Shown here: positions 8,057 through 17,357 of the stretch, in pieces
Layout of the letters: every line of letters starts with the position of its first letter
Position numbering within the stretch: position 1 is the first letter of the stretch
Assembly (NCBI GenBank): GCA_024693715.1
Contig: JAILKS010000072.1
Span: 1-64,000 of the forward strand
Direction of reading: 5' to 3'
Length of the DNA stretch: 64,000 nucleotides
Origin: Treponema sp.
GTDB lineage: Bacteria > Spirochaetota > Spirochaetia > Treponematales > Treponemataceae
Notes under the pieces: model-generated
The model's database searches: none
The model's input: only the letters and a program-made list of their open reading frames with translations
Told to the model about the DNA's origin: nothing
Made by a program: the position numbers and the translations under genes

Positions 8057-8121
8057 AACTCCTTATAATATTATATTTTTTTTATTGTATATAAATTATA
8101 ACAAATATTGGAAATAATTTG

Positions 8122-8631
8122 TTACTCGTTATCCTCTGAAGAACGTAAAATGGCTGGTTTTGTAAATTTATAGAATTTTGGAGCTTTAAATGAAATATAC
8201 CATTGCCCGCAGTAAAAAACATTGTCATTTGCAACAGGTGAAATAAAAATCACTTTTGGAGGATTATCTGTATCATAAATAAAAGTATTCGAAGTCCAGG
8301 TATCTTTATTTTCACATTCGAAATTGTTTTGTTTATCTCTTGGCGTATAAACGGATATTTTATATCTTCCCGGTTTAAAATAAATGTGTGTTGCCATTCC
8401 ACCGGAAATATATACAGTATTTTTGTACGAATAAAAAACTTTTGGTTTATTATACCAGGCATAAAATACTTTACAGTTTGTTTTCAAAACATCATTATCA
8501 TTTTCATCAGTAACTTTAAGATAACAGCGGATTTCATTTATATCACCACTATTATAGGGTCTGTAGATAATTAATCCAAAAAGAAACGAAAATGGATATA
8601 AAAACAATAAAATAAACAAAAGTTTTTTCAT
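8122..8631 (-). CDS. Hypothetical exported or membrane-anchored protein
   Basis: I do not recognise this 169-residue protein. It begins with a strongly hydrophobic segment (MKKLLFILLFLYPFSFLFGLI) that is a signal peptide or membrane anchor without a clear cleavage site. The rest is rich in aromatic residues and strands (YRPYN, FYAWYNKPKVFYSYKN, HIYFKPGRYKISVYT), which suggests a small beta-sandwich. It is 65 bases upstream of the DUF4349 gene on the same strand, so co-transcription is possible. Confidence 0.6.
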   Translation of the reverse strand: MKKLLFILLFLYPFSFLFGLIIYRPYNSGDINEIRCYLKVTDENDNDVLKTNCKVFYAWYNKPKVFYSYKNTVYISGGMATHIYFKPGRYKISVYTPRDKQNNFECENKDTWTSNTFIYDTDNPPKVIFISPVANDNVFYCGQWYISFKAPKFYKFTKPAILRSSEDNE

Positions 8632-8671
8632 ATTGATATTATCGGTATAAAAATGATTAAGTTAATTCAGA

Positions 8672-8983
8672 TTAATGAATTAAAAACAGTTCGCTTATAA
8701 AAACGATAAGACAGCAGGCACACGCAACCGGAAACAATTTTGCATTGAACCAGGAAAGTATTATTCCGACAGCAAGGGCAATTATCCCTGATATTTTAGA
8801 TTGTGTTGCTTCAATTATCGCAGGAAATGTCATTACAGCCAAAGTAATGTAAGGAACATAATATAAAAAGGATTTTATGAATCTGTTTTTTATCGGCCTT
8901 CGGATGAAAGTTAAGGGAAGGATTCTGATAAGATAAGATATAAAAGCGGCAACAAAAATGTAAATGTAAATATTACCTTTCAT
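8672..8983 (-). CDS. azlD: AzlD family branched-chain amino acid export subunit
   Basis: This 103-residue, almost fully hydrophobic protein has about four membrane helices and the AzlD-typical start (VAAFISYLIRILPLTFI, followed by a short basic RRPIKNRF stretch). AzlD is the small partner of AzlC; the pair exports branched-chain amino acids or related compounds. Its start overlaps the end of azlC by 11 bases, indicating translational coupling. Substrate is inferred from the family. Confidence 0.88.
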   Translation of the reverse strand: MKGNIYIYIFVAAFISYLIRILPLTFIRRPIKNRFIKSFLYYVPYITLAVMTFPAIIEATQSKISGIIALAVGIILSWFNAKLFPVACACCLIVFISELFLIH

Positions 8984-9692
8984 TCTGTTCTCCTTCGATT
9001 TCTGGAATCGGTTTTACAACTGCGAGAACAGTAGAAATAAGAACTGTAAGAAGAATTGTTCTTGTTCCTCCTGAAAGATTTTTTATATAAGGAAGGATTG
9101 AACAACAGTAGCTTAAAATAAAACTGATTATAACACCTGCCATGATTACTTTATTCTGTTTTGACGGTGGAACGATAATCGCTATGAACATGCCGTACAA
9201 GGCAACAGAAAGCGCACTTACAATCCTCAGTGGAAGAATATTTCCCGCCAGAATACCAAGAGAGGTTCCTATTGACCATAGAGGGATTGCCACGAAAATT
9301 GCGCCATAATTATACCAAGGATTAATATATCCGTTTCTTGCAATTGTGATTCCAAATAATTCATCGGTAACCGCAAATCCGATTATAAACCGATGGAAAA
9401 ATTTTGTTTTCTGATCAAATTTTTGACTTAGGGCGCAGCTCATCAAAAAGTAACGGGCATTAACAATAAGTGTAATTATTGCGACCTGAGCGTAAGTTGT
9501 TTTTTCCAGGATGGATGTAAACAGTGCATTTTCACCGGCAGAGGCAACGCAGAAAAAACTTGCAATGAATCCTTGAAGGGCGTTTAATCCTGCTTTACTT
9601 GCAAGAATGCCTAAAGAGAAAGAAACAGCAAAATATCCAAGACCAATAGGTAATCCGTCACGAATACCTTCAAGAAAAACATTTCTTTTCAT
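8973..9692 (-). CDS. azlC: AzlC family branched-chain amino acid exporter, large subunit
   Basis: The 239-residue integral membrane protein has the AzlC pattern: IRDGLPIGLGYFAVSFSLGILA near the N-terminus, the conserved NARYFLMSCALS segment and TDELFGI. With AzlD it forms a two-subunit exporter in the inner membrane. Length is typical. It follows the acyl-CoA synthetase gene by 26 bases and probably belongs to the same transcript, so it may fall under the TetR-type operator at 11477. Confidence 0.9.
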   Translation of the reverse strand: MKRNVFLEGIRDGLPIGLGYFAVSFSLGILASKAGLNALQGFIASFFCVASAGENALFTSILEKTTYAQVAIITLIVNARYFLMSCALSQKFDQKTKFFHRFIIGFAVTDELFGITIARNGYINPWYNYGAIFVAIPLWSIGTSLGILAGNILPLRIVSALSVALYGMFIAIIVPPSKQNKVIMAGVIISFILSYCCSILPYIKNLSGGTRTILLTVLISTVLAVVKPIPEIEGEQNER

Positions 9693-9718
9693 AGAAACAA
9701 AGTTTACCGCATATTAAA

Positions 9719-11458
9719 TTATTTTTTATAAACTCGTTTTACTTTTTTAGTAGTTGTCATTTCGAGAGGTTCATCAAGAATTGTGATTTTTGATATTCTC
9801 TGATATGGCAGCAGAGTTTTATTTATTTTGTCTATAATTTTTGATGTGGCGGCAAGAATCACTTCTTTAGCATTTTCATCTGTTCGGGAAACACTAAGCT
9901 TTGTAATCATGCTGTCTGCAGGATAAACAAGCGCTTCGATTCCTTCTGCCTTTGATTTTTTATCCAAAAGATATCCGGAGATTGTAATTTGTTCAAAATC
10001 ATCTTCGAGCTGGAAAGCATTTTCAATTTCTTCCGGATAAACGTTTTTACCACCGTCAGTTACTATCATATTTTTAGCACGGCCGGAAAGCATGATGTAT
10101 CCGTTTTTGTCAATCCAGCCTAAATCTCCGGTTTTGAACCATCCATCCTTTGTAAAACATTTTTTGGTTTCTTCAGGCATGTTGTAATAACCAAGCATTA
10201 CGTTTTCACCTTTACAGCAGATTTCACCGACGCCATCTTTATCCGGTTCATTTATTTTAACTTCTATACCAACAAGATTTATTCCGACACTGTTGATATT
10301 GAAAGCATAAACCGGATTCAAAGCGATGATAGGAGAGGTTTCTGTAAGACCGTAACCCTGTACGAAATCAATTCCGAATTCATTATAAATTTTGAAAACG
10401 CTTGGAGCGAGAGGTCCACCGCCACATATTGCAATTCGTAATGTATAAATGTTTGCCTGTTTTAAAACAGCCTTAAACAAAGATTTTCCGATGTTCTTTT
10501 TGAAGAGTTTTTTAATTATGTAAGACAAGCCTAACATAAGCTTTATTACACCATAAACTAAAGGTCCCTTTGCTTTTATTCCCTTCATGATTCCGGAAAG
10601 CAGCTTGTTGAAAAGAAGAGGAACGCCAAGAAGCATTGTGATTTTTCCTTCCTTCAATTCTTTCATCAATCGTGTAACTGCCATGCTTTTTCCAAAAACA
10701 AGTTCAGCACCTACAGAAATAGCTTCAATAAAAACAGCGAGCATTGTATAAGCATGATGAATTGGAAGCAGCGCATAAAAAATATCTGTCGGATAAATGT
10801 TCATTCTGGTTTGTGCCATGTAACAGTCACTTACAAGATTTTTATGAGAAAGCATAACACCTTTTGGAGTTCCGGTTGTTCCTGAGGTAAAAAGAATTGC
10901 AGCTGTTTCGTCTTCAGTTGCAGGAGTGATTTTTCCAGTCTTAGTTGATTTTAGAGAATAAACATAAGTATCTTTTTGAGCAGGATTCAAAGAATAGGTT
11001 TTGAATGAAAATTTCTTTGATGTGAAATAATCATATTTTTCTGAATCTACAAAGAAAAATTTAGGTTTTGCTGTATTTAAAAGATTTTCAATTTCTTTAT
11101 CGTGTAATGCATAATCAAGAGGTGTGATAACGGCGCCTGCATATAAAGCGGCAAAATAAACTACCGCCCATTGAGGAGAATTTTTACCGCTCACTGCAAT
11201 TCTGTCTCCATGTTTTATTCCACTAGCGGCAAAAAAGTTTGCAAGGGTTTGAATCTTTTCAAGAGCCTGAGAATAAGTAATTGTATTTTTACTTCCGCCA
11301 GGTCCTTCAAAATCTGTAAAACAGTTGTTATCAGGAAATCGCTTTACTGTAATGTTAAACATTTCAGGTAAGGTTGGCCATTTACCGTTGAATTCTTTTC
11401 CTCTGAAATCATCTAAAAATTTAATAGGATCTGTTTGTTGCATATTTATAGAAGACAT
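9719..11458 (-). CDS. AMP-dependent acyl-CoA synthetase (long-chain fatty acid-CoA ligase type)
   Basis: The 579-residue enzyme belongs to the ANL adenylating superfamily, which activates a carboxylic acid as acyl-AMP and transfers it to CoA. It shows the P-loop-like motif FTSGTTGTPKGVMLSH, the motif QGYGLTETSP, and the hinge region KTGDLGWIDKNGYIMLSGR; the C-terminal domain ends with TTKKVKRVYKK, placing the catalytic lysine close to the terminus. It has an AGAGG-like ribosome-binding site, and a 20-bp operator shared with the tetR operon lies 19 bases ahead of the start. Acyl-ACP synthetase activity is an alternative. Confidence 0.88.
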   Translation of the reverse strand: MSSINMQQTDPIKFLDDFRGKEFNGKWPTLPEMFNITVKRFPDNNCFTDFEGPGGSKNTITYSQALEKIQTLANFFAASGIKHGDRIAVSGKNSPQWAVVYFAALYAGAVITPLDYALHDKEIENLLNTAKPKFFFVDSEKYDYFTSKKFSFKTYSLNPAQKDTYVYSLKSTKTGKITPATEDETAAILFTSGTTGTPKGVMLSHKNLVSDCYMAQTRMNIYPTDIFYALLPIHHAYTMLAVFIEAISVGAELVFGKSMAVTRLMKELKEGKITMLLGVPLLFNKLLSGIMKGIKAKGPLVYGVIKLMLGLSYIIKKLFKKNIGKSLFKAVLKQANIYTLRIAICGGGPLAPSVFKIYNEFGIDFVQGYGLTETSPIIALNPVYAFNINSVGINLVGIEVKINEPDKDGVGEICCKGENVMLGYYNMPEETKKCFTKDGWFKTGDLGWIDKNGYIMLSGRAKNMIVTDGGKNVYPEEIENAFQLEDDFEQITISGYLLDKKSKAEGIEALVYPADSMITKLSVSRTDENAKEVILAATSKIIDKINKTLLPYQRISKITILDEPLEMTTTKKVKRVYKK

Positions 11459-11476
11459 AAAAAACCTCTTTTGTTA

Positions 11477-11496
11477 AAACTTATGGTCGTTAGTTT
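11477..11496. promoter_or_regulatory. TetR-type operator before the acyl-CoA synthetase gene
   Basis: AAACTTA-TGGTCG-TTAGTTT is an imperfect inverted repeat. It matches the reverse complement of the tetR operator (20907-20926) at 16 of 20 positions, including both outer arms. A TACAAA-like -10 element on the minus strand abuts it, the same geometry as at tetR, so bound repressor would block RNA polymerase. This links the genes at 9719-11458, and probably azlCD, to the TetR protein 9 kb away. Confidence 0.65.
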
Positions 11497-11650
11497 TGTA
11501 AGTTAATTTTATCATTTTATGGATTTAAAGAAAAGTTTAAAAATAAGAGAAAAATAAGAGTTTTATAAGAAATGACTTTTTTATGTATTCAAATGATTAC
11601 ATAATTGTTATAAAGATGTAAGATTAAGAAAATTTACAAGGAGCTTTTAG

Positions 11651-12646
11651 ATGAAAAATTATATTAAATTTTTAACTACAGGATTAATTTCTTTGTTTGT
11701 TCTTTCCGGTTGTATTTATGTAGGACCAGGAAATTATGAAGGCGGTTCAAATTATGAACATAATCAACCGGTTGAAATTTTCAGAATTTATACAGAAGAT
11801 GAATTGGCTGAATTCCTGACAACAAAGAAAATTTCAAAAGCAAAATTATATGGAACTATATATTTATCAAATGGAATTACTATTTCTTCAAATGAAAAAA
11901 TTCTTGATTTAAATGGTTTTTCAATTGAAAGCGAAAGCTATTTGTTCCATATCAGAAATAGTGCAAAATTAACAATAAAGAATTCAAATAAATCAAGAAT
12001 ATCAAAGCTTAAAGGAACTTATAATTCAAATGCGGTAATTCTTAATGATGGCATTTTATCTATCGAAGGACTGGCAGATTCGCAAAACAAACATAATATT
12101 ATGATTTCTTCAAACTTTATGGGAATAAAAAATAACTGTGTAATTAATTATTTGCGCTGCGATATTGCCGTACATGCAACAGCAAAGGTTTCTTCTGTTG
12201 TTGGCATTTATAATACGTTAGAAGATGATGAATATGCAACAATAAATGAACTTGATGCAAACATTAAATGTGAATATCTTCGTGATTATACAAATGATAA
12301 CAATGATACAACTGCTGTATTCAACGAAGGATATATTAAAGCAATCAGAAAAGGAACATATGAAGCATATTCGACTGTTTATTCATACGGTTTATTTAAT
12401 GACGGAAATAAAGGTGCAGATTCCGGAACAATTGATTTGATAGAAAGCGGAGTTAATTTCTTTGCAGATGGAGTTTTAGATAATAATAATGTTACTTTAG
12501 GTGCTGCCTTTAATTCAAATGAAGGAAGAATAAAGACAAACAATGGTAAATTTATTCCTCCGTTAAATGGTGCTCCTAATAACAACATAAGAAGTGCTTC
12601 TGAAACAAAACCTCTTAGAACTCCAAAAAGACCGGTTACAGAATAA
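11651..12646 (+). CDS. Hypothetical lipoprotein with beta-helix-like repeats
   Basis: The 331-residue protein has a clear lipoprotein signal (lipobox LSGC, cysteine near residue 21). The body has repeated short strands with Asn/Ser turns, such as KILDLNGFSIESESYLFHI and KLTIKNSNKSRISKLKG, the style of right-handed parallel beta-helix (pectin-lyase-like) proteins. No catalytic residues are recognised. It ends in a Pro/Lys/Arg-rich tail. A good ribosome-binding site (AAGGAG) precedes the ATG and a strong terminator follows. Function unknown; surface exposure is inferred. Confidence 0.75.
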   Translation: MKNYIKFLTTGLISLFVLSGCIYVGPGNYEGGSNYEHNQPVEIFRIYTEDELAEFLTTKKISKAKLYGTIYLSNGITISSNEKILDLNGFSIESESYLFHIRNSAKLTIKNSNKSRISKLKGTYNSNAVILNDGILSIEGLADSQNKHNIMISSNFMGIKNNCVINYLRCDIAVHATAKVSSVVGIYNTLEDDEYATINELDANIKCEYLRDYTNDNNDTTAVFNEGYIKAIRKGTYEAYSTVYSYGLFNDGNKGADSGTIDLIESGVNFFADGVLDNNNVTLGAAFNSNEGRIKTNNGKFIPPLNGAPNNNIRSASETKPLRTPKRPVTE

Positions 12647-12664
12647 TCAATAGCTTGAAATAAT

Positions 12665-12698
12665 AAAACCTTTCGTATGACTGCGAAAGGTTTTTTTT
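12665..12698. terminator. Bidirectional rho-independent terminator
   Basis: AAAACCTTTCG (12665-12675) and CGAAAGGTTTT (12684-12694) form a perfect 11-bp stem with an 8-base loop. On the plus strand it ends in a long T-run, so it terminates the lipoprotein gene. It also lies directly past the stop of the opposing HD-GYP gene and could end that transcript. Confidence 0.9.
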
Positions 12699-14424
12699 AT
12701 TTGTAAATTGTTTTATTAAAATAATTGTTATAAAGCTCTTCAAGTTCCTGACGGCACAGGATGAAGATTTTACCAAGCTCTGGATCAAAATGAGTTCCTA
12801 AAGAATTCGTGATGATATTAAAGGCATCATCATAAGAGAAAGCGTCCTTATAGCATCTTCGACTTACAAGAGCGTCAAAAACATCTGCAATAGCCATTAC
12901 ACGTGCTTCAAATGGAATTTCTTTTTCTTTGAGATTATTTGGATAGCCCGAACCATCTCATCTTTCGTGATGATAATGCGCCATGTTTACTGCAATCGTG
13001 ATGAAAAGTGTATCGTCAATGTTTTCAAGAACTTTTGCTACGATTTTAGCACCTTCTGTAGAATGTTTTTTCATTTCTTCATATTCTTCAGGCGTAAATT
13101 TGCCGGGTTTACGAAGGATTTCATCTTTTACGGCGATTTTTCCTAAATCGTGCATAGGAGCTGCTTTTATAATGTTTTCAATGAGCATTGGCGAAAGATT
13201 TGAATATTTATTGCTTTTCTGTATTTTCTTGATGAAAATTTTTATACAGTCACTTGTTCGTAAAATATGACCACCGGTTGAGTTATCACGGCTTTCTACC
13301 ATACTGGACATTCCGGTAATGATAGATTCCTGCATAAGAAGAAGCTTTTCGGTTTGATTTTCAACAGTGTGTGAAAGTTCATTATTGTATGATTTCATGA
13401 AGTTCAAATAATTCTGTTGAATTGTATTATCCTTTAATTCGATGAAATATCCGATATTGTTTTTATGCTGCTTTAAATATTGAATGGAACAGATTGCCGC
13501 AATATCATCATTTTCAATTATCTGTTCGGATCGGTTGATTCCATCCCAATTATCGATAAAAGGAAAGAGTTTTTCATAAATAAGTGCATCTGTCGTTGGA
13601 ACAAAAGAATCAACAGCTACATTTTTAAGGGACGGGAAAAGTTTTTCTGCATATTTACTGCAGCCCATAAAGCGTTTTTTTAAATCAAAGGTAATATAAC
13701 CGTAATCTTCTCGTCGTTCAAAAACATTTAAAAGACTTGCCGACATATCACTCATATTTGCACGTCTAAGAATTGGAAGAAGTATTCCAAGCGATAATGT
13801 ATAGGCAAAATTCATCAGCTCGACTTTTAAAGAAGTGAATTTAGGAATCAGATAAGAAGTAATCATAATTATGAGGATGCAGATGAAAGAAAAAAGGGCA
13901 AATTTTGAAACACGCTTTGATTTTATGATTGAATAAATAGCAAGACCGATTGCAGTTAAAACACAGATTCCTATAAAAATATAATAAAGGAAGTGAAGTT
14001 TACCGAATTCTGTTTCTATGATGGAAAGAGAATAAAAATGATCAAGAGAATAAGATTTAAACCAAAGTTCTGTTGAATCTGTTATGCATAAAAGAACAAC
14101 GCAGATAAAAGCAAAAATAAAACCGATTTTCTGAAGGAGTCTTGGAATTTTTATTCCGCACAAGTCGGAAATGACAAAAAGCATGGAAAGAACACTAAAA
14201 GCAATTCCGATGAAATAAAACAGGTAACATATATAGCACTCTTTTGCTGTTTCAGTAAAAACAAGCATTGTATAACTTAAACAGGCAATTGTTGAGAAAA
14301 TAAAAAGAAGTAACTGGTTCTTGCTGACCTTACCTCTGTTCATTTCAATATAAAGCACACTCTCCAACAGCGTAATGAAAAAGGTAATAACATAGACCCA
14401 TTGTAATAATGTTACCGTATTCAT
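12697..14424 (-). pseudogene. HD-GYP c-di-GMP phosphodiesterase interrupted by an in-frame TGA
   Basis: The reading frame would give 575 residues: about seven N-terminal membrane helices (1-215), a PAS-like cytoplasmic segment, and a C-terminal HD-GYP domain (HDLGKIAVKDEILRKPG). After 488 codons the frame meets TGA at 12958-12960 inside the hallmark motif, HHER-stop-DGSGYP, exactly where HHERWDGSGYP is usual. The rest (IADVFDALVSRRCY to the end) continues in the same frame. One change of TGG to TGA explains this, so there is no frameshift. The truncated product keeps the HD residues but loses the GYP loop and the final helices and is probably inactive. A sequencing error is possible. Confidence 0.85.
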
Positions 14425-14516
14425 AGCGTAAAATAATTATATGCCCTAATTTCTGATAAAGCAAATTTAAATTTTTTATACGCTATAATGAAAATGTAAA
14501 TTTTTAGAAGAATTCT

Positions 14517-15302
14517 CTATGCAGATAATAATTTCTCGGCATTCTTATAAAAGATTTTTTCACGTTCTTCTTCTGTAAGGTTAAGCTTGTTGAACCGTGA
14601 AAGCTCATCCTCGTGATCCCACATTGGAAAATCAGAGCCGAAAAGAAATTTATCAACACCATGTGCTTTTATCATCTTGTCTGCATCTTCAAGAGGAAGT
14701 TTCCAAAGAGTGCTCGAAGTATCAAAATAAACATTTTTTCCGACAAGATATTTTACAGCATCCTTCCACTCAGTATAACCGCCGAAATGTGCGGCAATTA
14801 CCGTTAAATCAGGATGTTTTTCAAGAACATGGGCAATTCTTTTTGGACCGGAAAAATCATAACGGCAGTCTCCTGCGTGAAAAAGAACAGGCATTTTTAA
14901 GGCTGCACATTTATCATAAAAAGCATCCATTTTCGGCATATCACACTGGAATTTTTGAAAATCAGGATGAAGCTTTATTCCACGAAGACCAGCCTTGTGA
15001 ACTCGTTCAAGCTCTGCTTCAAAATTCTCAAAATCAGGATGCATTGTAGCAAAGCCCGTAAATTGTGGATATTTTTTGCAGGCATCGAGAATAAAATTGT
15101 TTATAGATTCAACCTGTTCCGGTTTTGTTGCAACAGAATGAACAATATATCTTACAACGCCGATTTTATTTCCGCTTTGTATAAGCTCTTCAGGTTTTCC
15201 ATGCCATGCCATAGGAGCATCGCCATAAAATGCTCCTACAGCTTTAGTTGCCTTTTCAGCAATCTTTTCTGGATAAATGTGTGCGTGAAAATCAATTATC
15301 AT
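14517..15302 (-). CDS. Metal-dependent amidohydrolase (TIM-barrel, amidohydrolase 2 family)
   Basis: The 261-residue protein begins with the metal-binding HAH motif (MIIDFHAHIYPEK) and carries later ligands in KLHPDF, LFHAGD, AAHFGG and FGSDFPMW. This is the order expected of an amidohydrolase-2 barrel, a group including decarboxylases and lactonases that act on small aromatic or cyclic acids. The substrate cannot be told from sequence. It ends with the usual ILFKNAEKLL-type helix (here IFYKNAEKLLSA). It lies 15 bases downstream of htpG and is likely co-transcribed with it. Confidence 0.85.
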   Translation of the reverse strand: MIIDFHAHIYPEKIAEKATKAVGAFYGDAPMAWHGKPEELIQSGNKIGVVRYIVHSVATKPEQVESINNFILDACKKYPQFTGFATMHPDFENFEAELERVHKAGLRGIKLHPDFQKFQCDMPKMDAFYDKCAALKMPVLFHAGDCRYDFSGPKRIAHVLEKHPDLTVIAAHFGGYTEWKDAVKYLVGKNVYFDTSSTLWKLPLEDADKMIKAHGVDKFLFGSDFPMWDHEDELSRFNKLNLTEEEREKIFYKNAEKLLSA

Positions 15303-15317
15303 AGAGTATGTTATATC

Positions 15318-17288
15318 CTATTTACTTAAAAGATTATTAAGATGTTTAACGAATTCTGCCGGTTCTTTAATTTCAACGCCTGCAATTAACAGAGCCTGAT
15401 TAAAAAGAACTTCGCTGACATCCTTGATTAAGGCTTCATCAGATGTATCTTTAATTTTTGCAAGAATAGGATGTTCACCATTGATTTCAAGAATCGGTTT
15501 CAATTCCGGACCTGGCTGTCCCATAGCTTTCATCATCTGAATCATCTGATATGAAGGATCTTTTTCATCGACAACTATACATGAAGGATTTTCTCCAGTC
15601 AAGGTTTTTGAAAGCTTAACTTCTTTAACCTTATCACCGAGAGCCTTTTTAATCTTTTCTACAACCGGCTTGAATTCCTTTTCTTTTTTCTCTGCTTCTT
15701 TTTTATCACCGCCGAGATCTTCATCACTTCCGCTCCTGTTTACAGCCTTGAGTTCAAAATCCTTGTATTTATTTACGCCAGGAATGACAATATCATCAAT
15801 ATCATCGCACATAACAAGAACTTCAAAGCCTTTCGATGTATAAGCTTTTAACAAAGGGTTTTCACGAAGATTTTTTTCATCGCTTCCGGCAATATAAAAT
15901 ATAGATTTCTGATCCGGCTTCATTCGTGAAACATAATCTGCAAAACTTGTCCAGTTATTATCACCCGTTCCGGATGCATCTGTACTCTTGAAACGAACGA
16001 TTTCCTGAATTTCATCTCTGTTTTCAAAATCACTGTAAAGACCTTCCTTCATCGGTCGATTAAATGCAGTTACGAATTTGTTCCATTTTTCAATTGCAGC
16101 CTTTTCTTTATCTGTTGGTTTTTCAGATTTACGGGCTTTGTCTGCTTCTTCACCCATTTTTTTGAATTCACCGAGAAGTTTTTTAACAGATGATTTTTTG
16201 ATGTTTTCGAGAATTCTGTTCTGCTGTAAGATTTCACGGCTTACATTCAATGGTAAATCTTCAGAATCGATAATACCACGTACAAAACGAAGATATGCCG
16301 GTAAAAGTTCACGGTCATCATCTGTAATGAACACTCGTTTAACATAAAGCTTTAAGCCGCTTTTATAATCAGCCTGGTACATATCAAAAGGAGCTGTCTG
16401 AGGAATGTAGAATAAGGTTGTATATTCCTGTGTTCCTTCTGCATGTGTGTGAATATAATGCAATGGATCCTGTCCATCGTGACCGATAGTTTTGTAGAAT
16501 TCATTATAATCTGCTTCTTTAAGTTCAGATTTTGATTTTTTCCATAAAGCCGATGCGCTGTTTACCTGATCAACCTTTTTTTCACTGCCAGTTACTTTTC
16601 CTTTATCATCATATTTTTTCTGTTCATAGTGAAGATAAATAGGGAAAGCGATGTGGTCTGAATATCGTTTGATTAATTCTTCAATCTTCCAGCGTGATGC
16701 ATATTCCTTACTTTCGTCGTTTAAGGTCATTTCTATTGCAGAACCGCTTAAATCTGCTTTATCAAAGCCATATTCCTTTGCTTTATCTGATTCAGCTGAG
16801 ATTTCATCGATTTCATAAGAATTTGTTCCGTCAGACGACCAGTGCCAGATTTTTCCGTCATCGCAGGCTTTTCGTGTATATACATCGATTTTTTTTGCTG
16901 CCATGAAAGCTGAATAAAAGCCGACACCAAACTGTCCGATTAATGCAGAATCCTTTGCGGCATCTGAACTTAATTTTTCAAGAAAAGCCTTTGTTCCAGA
17001 ACGAGCGATTGTTCCAAGATTATTTGTTAAATCTTCCTCGTTCATTCCGATTCCCGAATCCTGAACGGTTAAGATTGATTTTTCTTCATTGAAAGAAATA
17101 TCAATTCTAGGATTAAAGTTGATTTTTTTGAATTTATCATCTGAAACAGACAGATATTTTAATTTATCGAGAGCATCTGAACCGTTAGAAATGATTTCGC
17201 GAAGAAAAATATCTTTATTTGAATAAAGTGAATGAATTATTAATTTAAGAAGCTGATTCACTTCTGTTTGAAACTGATGTGTTGCCAT
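15318..17288 (-). CDS. htpG: Molecular chaperone HtpG (Hsp90)
   Basis: HtpG is the bacterial Hsp90, a cytoplasmic ATP-dependent dimeric chaperone. The 656-residue protein has the N-terminal GHKL ATPase (LREIISNGSDALDKLKYLS, VQDSGIGMNEEDL, GQFGVGFYSAFMAA), the middle domain (LYVKRVFI, LPAYLRFVRGIIDSEDLPLNVSRE, split here only for brevity) and the C-terminal dimerisation domain. Length is normal. A charged insertion (DLGGDKKEAEKKEKEF) precedes the C-terminal domain. No heat-shock promoter or CIRCE element is seen upstream. Confidence 0.97.
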   Translation of the reverse strand: MATHQFQTEVNQLLKLIIHSLYSNKDIFLREIISNGSDALDKLKYLSVSDDKFKKINFNPRIDISFNEEKSILTVQDSGIGMNEEDLTNNLGTIARSGTKAFLEKLSSDAAKDSALIGQFGVGFYSAFMAAKKIDVYTRKACDDGKIWHWSSDGTNSYEIDEISAESDKAKEYGFDKADLSGSAIEMTLNDESKEYASRWKIEELIKRYSDHIAFPIYLHYEQKKYDDKGKVTGSEKKVDQVNSASALWKKSKSELKEADYNEFYKTIGHDGQDPLHYIHTHAEGTQEYTTLFYIPQTAPFDMYQADYKSGLKLYVKRVFITDDDRELLPAYLRFVRGIIDSEDLPLNVSREILQQNRILENIKKSSVKKLLGEFKKMGEEADKARKSEKPTDKEKAAIEKWNKFVTAFNRPMKEGLYSDFENRDEIQEIVRFKSTDASGTGDNNWTSFADYVSRMKPDQKSIFYIAGSDEKNLRENPLLKAYTSKGFEVLVMCDDIDDIVIPGVNKYKDFELKAVNRSGSDEDLGGDKKEAEKKEKEFKPVVEKIKKALGDKVKEVKLSKTLTGENPSCIVVDEKDPSYQMIQMMKAMGQPGPELKPILEINGEHPILAKIKDTSDEALIKDVSEVLFNQALLIAGVEIKEPAEFVKHLNNLLSK

Positions 17289-17357
17289 TTTTTACCTCTA
17301 AAATTTCAATGTTAACTATAAAGATAATAAAAAAATTTGTAAAAAGGCAAGTATTTT

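Noticed and set aside
12697..12897. Separate 66-residue gene
   Set aside because: It is the in-frame C-terminal end of the interrupted HD-GYP gene, not an independent gene.
12697..14424. TGA read as tryptophan or selenocysteine
   Set aside because: Other genes in the window use TGG for Trp and TGA as a true stop (for example at 44857 and 38513), and HD-GYP enzymes do not use selenocysteine.
14597..15329. 150- and 124-codon plus-strand frames
   Set aside because: Both are antisense to the amidohydrolase gene, whose metal motifs are clear; no starts or motifs support the shadows.
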